Shown: in pieces, positions 1-8,059 of the stretch
How the letters are laid out: each line of letters starts with the position of its first letter
Position numbering within the stretch: the first letter of the stretch is position 1
Assembly: GCA_903892415.1 (NCBI GenBank)
Contig: CAITIQ010000660.1
Coordinates: 1-64,000 of the forward strand
Reading direction: 5' to 3'
Origin: an uncultured delta proteobacterium
Lineage (GTDB): Bacteria > Myxococcota_A > Polyangia > Polyangiales > Polyangiaceae
DNA length: 64,000 bases
The notes under the pieces: model-generated
Seen by the model: the letters and a program-made list of their open reading frames with translations, nothing else
Told to the model about the DNA's origin: nothing
Database searches by the model: none
Position numbers and translations under genes: made by a program

Positions 1-239
1 CAGACAATCGGCCCGACTACCTGGCCTCAGGAACCGAATGGCGGACGCCGCCGCTCTGGGGCATCGGCCTACAGGAGAGTGTGAACAAGCATACGTTCTT
101 ACTGCACGATGGTAGGGCGCGCGATCTTGCCGAGGCGATTCTTTGGCACGGGGGAGAGGCAGCGGCTTCCAGCGAGGCGTTTCGCTCGATGCCTAGCGAC
201 GAGCGTAAGGACCTATTGCTTTTCTTGGAGTCCCTCTGA
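1..239 (+). CDS. Di-haem oxidoreductase / thiol oxidoreductase-like protein, C-terminal fragment
   Basis: The frame is open from the window edge (codons starting at base 3) to a TGA at 237-239, giving about 78 residues of the C-terminus. The fragment carries EWRTPPLWGIGLQ, then FLLHDGRARDLAEAILWHGGEA, and ends with an FLESL-type helix. This matches the end of the DUF1111/COG3488 di-haem oxidoreductase family, periplasmic cytochrome-c-peroxidase-like proteins. The haem CxxCH motifs would lie upstream, outside the window. The stop overlaps the start of the imelysin-like gene (TGATG), so the two are probably translationally coupled. DHOR and imelysin genes are common neighbours in iron-responsive envelope loci. 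The family call is good; substrate and function cannot be read from this fragment. Confidence 0.8.
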   Translation, partial: DNRPDYLASGTEWRTPPLWGIGLQESVNKHTFLLHDGRARDLAEAILWHGGEAAASSEAFRSMPSDERKDLLLFLESL

Positions 240-1309
240 TGTTGTTCAATCGGCGAGAATTGCTCGTTGCATATGGCGCGTTGCTTGCGGCTTGCGCCGA
301 TGATTCGTCTTCGAGCGTTGACGAAGCAAGGGTACTGCGAGATCTCGCCGAGATCGTCGTGAAGCCAACGTACGGGCGACTAAGCGAGCGGGCCAATACG
401 TTGAAAGCGTCGATCGCGCTGTTCTCACTCGAGGTGACAGGGGAGACGCTGTCGGGGACCCAGGCTGCGTGGCGTGCGACGCAGGACGCCTGGAATGGGG
501 CGCGGGTCTTCGGCTTTGGACCTGCCAAGGAGGTGGAGGCGAACATTCGTTGGAACAAGGGCTGCGAGCCCGAAGCGGTGGAGGCAACAATTGCGCAGGG
601 GGCTCCGTTCGAGCCCACCTCCCTCGGTGTTACGCGCAAGGGCCTACCTGCGTTGGAGTATCTGCTCTTTGATCCGGTAGGTGGCAACGAGTCAGTGCTG
701 CAATCCTTCGTCGATAGCGAGCCACGAACGGCTTTCCTAACCGCACTCGGGGAGGACCTTGCCGTTGAAGTGGTGAACCTCGAGACCGCGTTTAAGGCCC
801 ACTCCGAGGAGCTAGCAACGGCAGGGGCAGGCAGCCAGATTTACAAGAGCCCGAAGGACGCGATGGACGCGCTCTTCAATCAACTGATTTACGCAGCTGA
901 CCTCGCGGTCCAGACGATCGCCGCACCTCTTGGTAGCAATACAGGTGTTTTAGCTCCTGACCTCGAGGAGTCTTGGCGCTCCGACCATACACTCGAGGAC
1001 ACGCTAGCGCTGCTCGCCGGCATTGCAGCTGTCTATCAGGGAGACCACGGCGACGTTCAAGGTCTTGGAGTGGGCGACCTAATCAAGGATCGCTCCGCGT
1101 CGCTGGACAGTGAATTCCGGGCTGCCCTGGCAGCAGCCTTCGAGTCCGTAAAGGATGCGCCGGCGCCGCTGCGAGTAGCGCTGGAGAACGAAGCGGAGCA
1201 GCTAGCAGAGACCGTAGAGGTTCTCCGTAAGGTGAAACGTCTGCTGGCAAGTGATCTAGCGACGGCGCTCGGGGTTACGATCTCGTTCAGCGATATGGAC
1301 GGTGATTGA
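239..1309 (+). CDS. Imelysin-like (M75 family) lipoprotein
   Basis: The 356-residue product begins with a lipoprotein signal: NRREL near the start, a short hydrophobic stretch and an LLAAC lipobox with Cys at residue 19. The RR pair leaves Tat export possible. The mature part is alpha-helical and has the imelysin signature KGLPALEYLLFDP, so it should be a periplasmic, lipid-anchored member of the imelysin/EfeO-like superfamily, generally linked to iron uptake. In many imelysins this site reads GxHxxE; here the His position is Pro (GLPALE), so the family's metal/peptidase motif is altered. The ATG overlaps the upstream stop, and the 3' end overlaps the next gene by 8 bp. Metal binding is inferred, not shown. 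Confidence 0.85.
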   Translation: MLFNRRELLVAYGALLAACADDSSSSVDEARVLRDLAEIVVKPTYGRLSERANTLKASIALFSLEVTGETLSGTQAAWRATQDAWNGARVFGFGPAKEVEANIRWNKGCEPEAVEATIAQGAPFEPTSLGVTRKGLPALEYLLFDPVGGNESVLQSFVDSEPRTAFLTALGEDLAVEVVNLETAFKAHSEELATAGAGSQIYKSPKDAMDALFNQLIYAADLAVQTIAAPLGSNTGVLAPDLEESWRSDHTLEDTLALLAGIAAVYQGDHGDVQGLGVGDLIKDRSASLDSEFRAALAAAFESVKDAPAPLRVALENEAEQLAETVEVLRKVKRLLASDLATALGVTISFSDMDGD

Positions 1310-2657
1310 GCGTCTGCGTCGGCGAGCGCTGGAGCCGGTAGACCCGGCCTCCTTGGTGCTCTTTCGCGTGCTGTTCGGCGTTTTGCTTTTTGCCGCGACG
1401 CTTCGATTCTTGGCTCATGGCTGGGTGCGCGAGCACTACCTTGCGCCAAAGGTGAACTTCCCTTTCTGGGGCCTTTCATGGCTGCAGCCTTTGCCCGGTA
1501 TCGGTATGTACTTGGTCTTTGGCGTGATGGCCGTCGCTGCGTTGGGCATCGCACTCGGCGCCTACTATCGATTGAGTAGCCTGCTCTTCGCCTTGCTCTT
1601 TAGCTACTCCCACGCGATCGATAAAACGTACTACCTCAATCACTACTACCTCGTGAGCCTGCTGGCTGTGCTGATGGTGCTCTTGCCACTGCATCAGGTG
1701 GGGTCGTTGGACAGCCATCGGCAAAAGCTGAACGTAACCAGCTTTCCGCGTTGGATGGTTTGGCTGCTGCGCTTCCAGGTTGGTTGCGTGTACTTATTTG
1801 GGGGCATTGCCAAGCTGGGGTCCGACTGGCTGCTTCACGCGCAACCGCTGACGATTTGGCTCTCGAGGAATCAGGACGTGTTCTTGATCGGGCCGCTGCT
1901 CATGCGCAAGCAGACCGCGTACTTCATGAGTTGGGCTGGAATGTTGTTTGACCTCTCGGTACCGCTACTACTTTCTTTGCGACGTACGCGCTTGCCTATG
2001 TATGGGGTCGTCGTGGGCTTTCATGTCGTCACAGCGCGTCTGTTCCCAATAGGCATGTTCCCGCTGTTTATGTCGCTGTTTGCGCTGATCTTCTTCCCGC
2101 CGCAGGCTCCGCGAACTTGGCCTCGCTGGCTGTTCGGCGCTCAGCGGTGGCTAGCCCATAAGCCGATTGAGTCGGACACAAGTAGCAAGTACGCGGGTGG
2201 CTTGCCGATGTGGTTAGTTCCGTATGTAAGCTTTCAGCTGCTCTTTCCGCTGCGCGCGGCGCTCTATCCAGGCTCTTCGCTTTGGACCGACGAGGGCTAT
2301 CGCTATGCCTGGCACGTGATGCTGGCTGAGAAGAACGGCTACGTAGAAGTTCGCCTCCGGGATAAGGGGACGGGCCGACAGTGGCAGGTAAGGCCTGAGG
2401 ACTACCTGACGCCACAGCAACTCAAGCAGCTGGCTACCCAGCCCGACATGCTGCTGCAGTTCGCCAAGGTGATTCGCGCGGACTACGCAGCGCGCGGCGT
2501 CTCGGTTGAGGTTCATATCTCGTCGCTTGTTTCACTCAATGGGCGTCCTAGCGCCCCGTTGATCGATTCGTCGGTCGACCTTGCGCAAGAGTATGACGGC
2601 TTTGCGCCCAAACGCTGGATCCTGCCCTTGCACGATGGGCTCGAGCCTCGGTTCTAG
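1302..2657 (+). CDS. HTTM-domain membrane protein, vitamin K-dependent gamma-carboxylase-like
   Basis: The 451-residue protein starts at a GTG inside the end of the imelysin-like gene. It has several hydrophobic helices in its first 300 residues. They include a segment with KTYYLNHYYLVSLLAVLMVLLP, here split by position as residues near 107-130, which is typical of HTTM (horizontally transferred transmembrane) domains. The C-terminal third is soluble and carries the W-x-M, LTPQQLKQLATQPDMLLQFA and related patterns seen in gamma-carboxylase homologues. Bacterial homologues exist but their substrates are mostly unknown. Overlap with the imelysin and DHOR genes suggests one transcript. The stop lies 3 bp from the convergent kinase gene. 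Confidence 0.8.
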   Translation: MIERLRRRALEPVDPASLVLFRVLFGVLLFAATLRFLAHGWVREHYLAPKVNFPFWGLSWLQPLPGIGMYLVFGVMAVAALGIALGAYYRLSSLLFALLFSYSHAIDKTYYLNHYYLVSLLAVLMVLLPLHQVGSLDSHRQKLNVTSFPRWMVWLLRFQVGCVYLFGGIAKLGSDWLLHAQPLTIWLSRNQDVFLIGPLLMRKQTAYFMSWAGMLFDLSVPLLLSLRRTRLPMYGVVVGFHVVTARLFPIGMFPLFMSLFALIFFPPQAPRTWPRWLFGAQRWLAHKPIESDTSSKYAGGLPMWLVPYVSFQLLFPLRAALYPGSSLWTDEGYRYAWHVMLAEKNGYVEVRLRDKGTGRQWQVRPEDYLTPQQLKQLATQPDMLLQFAKVIRADYAARGVSVEVHISSLVSLNGRPSAPLIDSSVDLAQEYDGFAPKRWILPLHDGLEPRF

Positions 2658-2660
2658 TCG

Positions 2661-5501
2661 TTAGTCTGTAGACTCGAGCGCGGGGCACTCTCTTACAATT
2701 TGCCGCATGTCGTCTATTGCCTTGAACTCGACGTCCACCCGGCGCAGAGCCCGCAAGGCGCCCTCGGCCAGGCCGCGGGCCTTACTGCAATCATGGGAAG
2801 CAAAGGCTCGTTTCGCTGCTCGCAGGTGAGATAACGATGTACCGCCGATGGTTCCTGTGCGGGGTGGGTCGATGGTGTTGGCTCGTTCGAGGTCGCCCCG
2901 TTGGGCTAACGCCAGCCCGGCAACACTGGCCTTGGCTCCAAGCTCTGCCTGGACTCTGCGAAATGCGGCCGCCGAGGCCTCGAGATCGCCCGCGGCGAAG
3001 GCTCGGGCGCCTTCCACATAGGCGGCTGCATCGCCGGTGTCTTGAATGGGGAAGTAACCGCGCCTCGTGAGCTCATCGAGCCTTGCGAAGCAGCGATTGG
3101 CCACCTTGCGCTCGGCATAGGCGCAACCATGCGCGATAGCTGGGCGCGAGAAGGCGCCCGGATCGAGCCGCGGTGGGTCGACGAAGACGAACTCGTTTGC
3201 AAGTCGTTCGGCCGTCTCCGGGCCTTTGCCGAGGAGGACGCCTAGCTCGATGGTGTGCGCCACAATCGCGATGTCACCGGTCTCGATGCTGCCGATGGAG
3301 CTAAGTTCTCCGAGGGCGCGCCAGGCTTCCTCGTAGGCCCCGAGAATGCGGCCCTCTGCGAGCGCCAACTCCACCAACAGTCGATTCCCAGCGATGCGTT
3401 GCCCTGGCGAGCCGATGCGCAAACGTGCAATCACTGCGCGCGCTTCATCGAGCCGCCCGTCAATCAATAGCCAAGTACCGTAGTTGCCTGCGTAGAGCGG
3501 AAAGCCATCGCTGAGAAGGTAGGCGCGCTCCAGCCAGGCCGCGCGCTCGCTCTCGTCGGTATCAACGAAGGCCGCGATGTTCCAGGCGTCGGCGACCTCC
3601 GGGGACCAGGCGCATTGGGCGCGCGATACCGTCCTGAACTCAGGCCGACCAAAGCTCGTGTGAGCGAGCACGCTCCAAGGAGCGTCCTGAGGCGCCTCGA
3701 GCGCTGCGGCGAGGGCCAGTGCGCGCGACGGCCCTCGCTCGCCGGCCAGCATGCGGAGCAGCGCTTCGGCGCGCAAAAGTTCGAGCTTAGTGGAGACTGA
3801 TGGGCTATCGGCTCTGTGTCGTTCGAGCAGGCTCGCCAGCGAGCTAGCCGAGCGTGAACCGCCCATCAAAGCATGGGCGGTGGCAGACTTTGCCAAGGTG
3901 ATAGCGTCGGTCTCATCGACTGGCGGTGCGCTAAGTGCGTTGGGGAGGCCCAGCCCTTTGGCCAATAGCGAATCCGTTAGTGCAGCGTCGGCGTCGCGTT
4001 CTCGCAGCGGGGCGAGACGCGCGCGCGCCTCGACGAGGGAGCTACCTGTCGTGAGTGCTGCCTCTGCAAAGGAGAAGTCAATGAGCTCGAGCGTTGTGAA
4101 CGCTGCCGAGCTCGCTCTGTCGGGCTCCTCGGCGACCTCTAGTACGCCCTCGCGAGCGAGTCCGGCGATCGCCTGCGACGTTGCTTCGGCCAGCGTGCCC
4201 CTGCCGTTCGCTCGGCCAATCACGATCCCTGCGCGTTCGGCGCTGATCGTGAGTTCAAACAGGTCTGCCGCGCGCGCTAGTTTACCGTCAAGCACGAGGG
4301 TGGAGCCCGGCTCGAGTGTGCGCGCTCTCGCAAGCGCCTGTTCGCGCGCTTCTGACTCGGAGAAGGGATCACGTGGGAAGTCAGGGCTGGGAGATGCTGG
4401 AAGCTCGAGCAGCTCAGCTGGCGGTACAGCACGCCGTGGGTCTCCACCCCCGAGGGCGCGGGCCTGTTTGCATAGTATATTAGCGGCCGCGGCGCCAAGC
4501 CACCTCCTGCCAGGCTCGTCCACGGCGAGCGGCGGGCAAGCCGTGCGCTGAACCTTTATCTTATCAAGGCTATTGCTCGATACGTTGAGTGAACTATGCG
4601 CAGCGTCGCCAGTGCCCGAGAGGCTGAGGAGGGCCAGGGCTGCGACCGCTATTGATGTCACTGCCGTGGGCCAGGTGCGAGTAGGTTTACCTACGAGAGC
4701 TGCTGCAAAAGCTTCCACGGTGGGGTAGCGCTGTTGCGTCCTGCGAGCCAGCGCACGGCGTGCAATCAGCGTAAGTCCCGGCGATAGACCGATAACTGCT
4801 TCATCAGCTGACTCGGGCCTTTTGCCGGTGATGGCTTCTACCAAGACGACGCCTAATGCATATTGGTCGCTTGCCTGATTGGCGTTCCCCTGTTGGGCCT
4901 CCGGCGCGAGATACCCGCGCGTGCCAGCCGCGGACCTCGGCGCCCGGTCCACAGCTGCTGCGAGCCCGAAGTCGAGCAGCTTGAGCAGCCCGCTCTCGGT
5001 GACCATGATGTTCTCCGGTTTGAGGTCGCGATGCAGGATGCCGACCGCGTGCGCTGCAGCAACGGCCTGTGCGGCCTGGTGAACGAGCTGCACTGCCCGC
5101 GCCTCGGTGAGCGGCCCGTGAGCTTGAAGCAGCTCGCGCAAGGTGCTGCCACGCACCCTTTCGAGAACGAGGGCGAGTGAGCCGCTTTGCTCGAGCACGT
5201 CGTACAGGGCAGCGACGCCGGGATGGCTGATTTGCGCGGCGGCGCGAGCTTCACGGAGGATCTGCTGACGGGCTCGCGCCTGCTCGAGCACGAGCACTTT
5301 GATCGCCACCTCGCGGCCGAGCACCACGTCGGTAGCGGCGAACACGATGCCGCTCGCTCCGCGGCCGAGCCGCTCGCCGATCTCGAAGCGGCCGATGGTG
5401 TCGCCGCGGCGGGGAAGGGAGGGCGGAGGGATCGCCGGTGCCGCGGCTAACTCGAGAAGGAGTTGATCCTCCTCGAAGCTGCCGTCGTCCGCCTCGTTCA
5501 C
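2661..5501 (-). CDS. Membrane-anchored eukaryotic-type Ser/Thr protein kinase with long C-terminal sensor region
   Basis: The 946-residue product starts at a GTG. Residues about 36-270 form a Hanks-type kinase domain: glycine loop LGRGASGIV (45-53), ATP-binding Lys68 in VAIK, catalytic loop HRDLKPEN (157-164, Asp159), DFG at 177-179, and GTRGYLAPE in the activation segment. All key residues are present, so it should be active. One membrane helix follows (about 278-297). The remaining approximately 650 residues are Ala/Leu/Glu-rich helices resembling TPR-like repeats and would lie outside the cytoplasm; they are probably the sensor. This architecture is common in myxobacteria. It ends 3 bp from the convergent HTTM gene. 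The ligand and substrates are unknown. Confidence 0.9.
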   Translation of the reverse strand: MNEADDGSFEEDQLLLELAAAPAIPPPSLPRRGDTIGRFEIGERLGRGASGIVFAATDVVLGREVAIKVLVLEQARARQQILREARAAAQISHPGVAALYDVLEQSGSLALVLERVRGSTLRELLQAHGPLTEARAVQLVHQAAQAVAAAHAVGILHRDLKPENIMVTESGLLKLLDFGLAAAVDRAPRSAAGTRGYLAPEAQQGNANQASDQYALGVVLVEAITGKRPESADEAVIGLSPGLTLIARRALARRTQQRYPTVEAFAAALVGKPTRTWPTAVTSIAVAALALLSLSGTGDAAHSSLNVSSNSLDKIKVQRTACPPLAVDEPGRRWLGAAAANILCKQARALGGGDPRRAVPPAELLELPASPSPDFPRDPFSESEAREQALARARTLEPGSTLVLDGKLARAADLFELTISAERAGIVIGRANGRGTLAEATSQAIAGLAREGVLEVAEEPDRASSAAFTTLELIDFSFAEAALTTGSSLVEARARLAPLRERDADAALTDSLLAKGLGLPNALSAPPVDETDAITLAKSATAHALMGGSRSASSLASLLERHRADSPSVSTKLELLRAEALLRMLAGERGPSRALALAAALEAPQDAPWSVLAHTSFGRPEFRTVSRAQCAWSPEVADAWNIAAFVDTDESERAAWLERAYLLSDGFPLYAGNYGTWLLIDGRLDEARAVIARLRIGSPGQRIAGNRLLVELALAEGRILGAYEEAWRALGELSSIGSIETGDIAIVAHTIELGVLLGKGPETAERLANEFVFVDPPRLDPGAFSRPAIAHGCAYAERKVANRCFARLDELTRRGYFPIQDTGDAAAYVEGARAFAAGDLEASAAAFRRVQAELGAKASVAGLALAQRGDLERANTIDPPRTGTIGGTSLSHLRAAKRAFASHDCSKARGLAEGALRALRRVDVEFKAIDDMRQIVRECPALESTD

Positions 5502-5593
5502 CGAGGGAGAATGCTCGCTGGCTGTTCGGGCCGCGCATCAAAGGAGGTCAAAGGTTGTTGTTGGCAGGCGGAGTTTTGGCCGGTTCGATTCGG

Positions 5594-5630
5594 ACAAAAG
5601 CAAACCGCCACGTGGTTACCCACGCGGCGG
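5594..5630 (-). terminator. Rho-independent terminator downstream of the 5681-6433 lipoprotein gene
   Basis: Read on the minus strand, an 11-bp stem (arms 5620-5630 and 5605-5615, one G-T type mismatch) with a 4-nt loop is followed by TTTGCTTTTG. It lies about 50 bp past the stop of the minus-strand lipoprotein gene, the expected place for an intrinsic terminator. Confidence 0.7.
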
Positions 5631-5642
5631 CCTCTTCGATCG

Positions 5643-5660
5643 GACGCGTGGTTACGCGTC
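5643..5660. other. Short perfect hairpin between the lipoprotein stop and the terminator
   Basis: GACGCG and CGCGTC flank a 6-nt loop (TGGTTA). The loop shares GGTTA with the neighbouring terminator hairpin at 5605-5630, giving two stem-loops in tandem. It has no T-run, so it may be part of a composite terminator or an mRNA-stabilising structure. Confidence 0.45.
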
Positions 5661-5680
5661 ATCAATCAAGCAATGCGAGC

Positions 5681-6433
5681 TCAGGGAGCCGCGACGATGC
5701 AGATGCCGACGGTGCCACCACCAGCCTCGAGGTCACAGGTACCACCGGCGCTGCAGTCCCCATCATCGCAGCAGAACTTGGCGCAGGTAGCTCCACCGCA
5801 GGTCATGCCGCCGGAGCAGAAGTTGTCCCCAGCCGTGCAATCTTCACAGAGCATCAGCGTGTTGGGTGCCGGATAGCACTCAAAGCCGTCAGCTCCGAAG
5901 TCGCAGGCCTCGCCAGCGGCAGCGTCACAGCCAGCGTTGGTGACCGGGTTGCAGGGGCTGGCTGCGTCGACGCAGGAGCCAGCGGACGGAGAAACCGCGG
6001 GGGCTTCGCAATCGGACTCAGCGGCGGGGCCGCCGCCGAAGCACTCAGCGTCGCAGCTGGCTTGCGCGCAACCAACAAGGTCCGCAGCAGCAGCATTGTC
6101 TGCACAAGCAGGATCCTCGCTGCCGGTGATGCAATCGATGCAGATGCTGTCAGCTTCACATGCGCCGTACTCACCGCAGCAGGATGCTAGCAAGCACTCA
6201 TCACAGGCGGGGTCAAGAGCCCCACCGGAGCACGAGGGGGCGCCGCCGCCGCCAGGGCCGGGGCCATTCGGGCCGTTGGTGGTACCGCCGGTGTTGTCGC
6301 CACCAGCGTTGCTGCCGCCAGCGCTCTCCCCACCGCTACCGCCGCCACCCGTGGTGGTGGTCGAACTGCTGTCACCGCAAGCAACAGCGCCAATCGCAAA
6401 ACCCGCAACCACCAGCCACGCAATGTTCTTCAT
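5681..6433 (-). CDS. Cysteine-rich lipoprotein with Gly-rich linker
   Basis: The 250-residue product has a clear lipoprotein signal (positive MKN, hydrophobic core, lipobox GAVAC with Cys at residue 19). A Thr/Gly/Ser/Asn-rich linker of roughly 50 residues (about 23-70) follows. The rest is dense in cysteine, often spaced CxxC or CxxxxC, including CDECLLASCC and CEDCTAG. These are typical of disulfide-rich secreted domains in myxobacteria. The start ATG is preceded by a Shine-Dalgarno-like GGAG about 6 nt upstream. The gene is divergent from the secreted protein at 6653, with an approximately 220-bp shared upstream region, and is followed by a terminator hairpin. No catalytic motif is recognised; a role as a surface protein is inferred only from export and Cys content. 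Confidence 0.75.
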   Translation of the reverse strand: MKNIAWLVVAGFAIGAVACGDSSSTTTTGGGGSGGESAGGSNAGGDNTGGTTNGPNGPGPGGGGAPSCSGGALDPACDECLLASCCGEYGACEADSICIDCITGSEDPACADNAAAADLVGCAQASCDAECFGGGPAAESDCEAPAVSPSAGSCVDAASPCNPVTNAGCDAAAGEACDFGADGFECYPAPNTLMLCEDCTAGDNFCSGGMTCGGATCAKFCCDDGDCSAGGTCDLEAGGGTVGICIVAAP

Positions 6434-6652
6434 TCGATCTCCGGTTCATCGCGCAGCGCGCGAAGCAAGACGACTCTAGCCAAGGACCCAGGTGCACCCA
6501 GTTGAGCCACGCGCACCGAACCGGAAGTATTCCTCAAGACGTCTCAATTTTCCAGCTCGAGCTCGTGTGCAGGACGTTTCTTTTGGAGCGGAAGTCCATC
6601 CAATCACGCTTCTAACATTGCGTGAGGGCGCGTTTTGGCGTGTTATCGCGGA

Positions 6653-8059
6653 ATGCGCTCTGTGCTTTCGCTAGCGGTTTTGGGGCCTCTGCTCGCGTTC
6701 AGCAACGAGGCCTTCGCCGTGGAGCTTGCGCAACGCTGCGCTCCTGAGCAGCCTCGCTGTGAAACGGCTGACGTCGCCTTCAGCAAGCTGATCGAGCTGC
6801 CGATCCAGGGCGGTTTTGACACCGGCTGGGTGCCGGCGAACTCGCCTTTGCAGGTGCATCTCTTCGCCCAACTTTATGCGGAGACTTCGGTCGATCTTGG
6901 CGGGCGACTCGAGACGACCTGGCCGGAGGCGTTGACCTTGGCGACGCCGGGGACGCCGGGCACCGGCAACCTCGGCATCCACTACGGCGTGGATATCGGC
7001 GCCGAGGCCTCGGTCACGGTGCAGGTGCTCGGGCAGACGTACAACTGGACGGGGGCCATTCCCTTCGTCCCGCAGTTCGACTTTCAGGTCGAGGCAAGCA
7101 ACGCCTTCGACCCGTGGGCTTTCGATGGGGTCTCGGTGAGCGGGTCGACGATGCAGCAGACGTTGGCCCAAGTGGACGTGACCGACTTCATCGGCATCAA
7201 CATCCCCGGGCTGAGCGGCGGCTTCGCGCTGGATACCTATGTAGATTTGGAGGCCAGCTATCGAACCAACGAAGTTCGCCTAATCCGTACGGGGCAGAAT
7301 GAGTCCGTTGCTGGCGGTGCCATCGTCGAGGAAGACGGTCTTTCGTCAGAAGAGTTCGCTGGGGGTGGCTCCGTCGACTTTGACGTGCAGCCCATCGGCG
7401 AGGTTGTCTACGTTGGAACGCTGCACCTCGTACCAAATTTTTATATCGATACCATCGGGCCCGACTTCAGCATCCCGATCGCCGACATTCCCATCCCCTT
7501 CGAGTTCGTCCAGAAAGATTGGACGTTCGATCCAGTGACCGTGCACGTCCCGCTGCCGGATATTGCGATTCAAGACGGTCATGAGGAGGACGTTGGCTCG
7601 GAGTTCGTGCTCAACCTCGGCAGCATCATGGTTGGAGAAACCGCCAGTGCGTCCCTGCCGCTGCGCAACGAGGGCGAGGAAAATTTGACGGGCACATTGG
7701 CTGTGAGTGGCGGTTTTACGCTCGAGCAAACGATGCTTTCGATCGATCCGGGAGCGACCACCTCGGACCTCGCAGTTTCTTTCACCGGGGAACAGGCCGG
7801 TGTGTTTCTCGGCTCGGTGGTAATTGCCAGTAACGACCCCGATGAAGCCGAACGAACGGTGCAAGTGCGCGTCGAGGTGATCGAGGAAAGCGTGGAGGGC
7901 GGCGGAGGGAGCGGCGGTGGCACTGCCGAGTCGGATGAGCCTGAGGAAGACGGCTGTGACTGTCGCTCGGCCGGGTCCAACCGACCGGGCTTCGGCTGGC
8001 TGGCGCTGGGAGTATTCGCTACGGGGCTGCTGCGTCGCCGTCAGCGCCGCTCGCTTTAG
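6653..8059 (+). CDS. Secreted protein with choice-of-anchor-D-like domain and MYXO-CTERM-like sorting tail
   Basis: I place the start at the ATG at 6653, directly ahead of a classic signal peptide (MRSVLSLAVLGPLLAF, then SNEAFA); a TTG 18 bp upstream is less likely. The first 300 residues are beta-rich. Residues about 315-415 look like the HYDIN/choice-of-anchor-D immunoglobulin-like fold (LNLGSIMVGETASASLPLRN, then IASNDP and a VRVEV strand). A Gly/Ser/Glu linker leads to DGCDCRSAG, a hydrophobic helix and RRRQRRSL. This Cys + helix + Arg arrangement is the MYXO-CTERM type of outer-surface sorting signal. The final 41 bp overlap the 3' end of the convergent dnaX gene, so the sorting tail is encoded antisense to the DnaX C-terminus. 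Confidence 0.8.
   Translation: MRSVLSLAVLGPLLAFSNEAFAVELAQRCAPEQPRCETADVAFSKLIELPIQGGFDTGWVPANSPLQVHLFAQLYAETSVDLGGRLETTWPEALTLATPGTPGTGNLGIHYGVDIGAEASVTVQVLGQTYNWTGAIPFVPQFDFQVEASNAFDPWAFDGVSVSGSTMQQTLAQVDVTDFIGINIPGLSGGFALDTYVDLEASYRTNEVRLIRTGQNESVAGGAIVEEDGLSSEEFAGGGSVDFDVQPIGEVVYVGTLHLVPNFYIDTIGPDFSIPIADIPIPFEFVQKDWTFDPVTVHVPLPDIAIQDGHEEDVGSEFVLNLGSIMVGETASASLPLRNEGEENLTGTLAVSGGFTLEQTMLSIDPGATTSDLAVSFTGEQAGVFLGSVVIASNDPDEAERTVQVRVEVIEESVEGGGGSGGGTAESDEPEEDGCDCRSAGSNRPGFGWLALGVFATGLLRRRQRRSL

Noticed and set aside
3751..4551. 266-codon open frame antisense to the Ser/Thr kinase
   Set aside because: Low-complexity Ser/Ala product with no motif; the sense strand encodes the kinase's sensor region.
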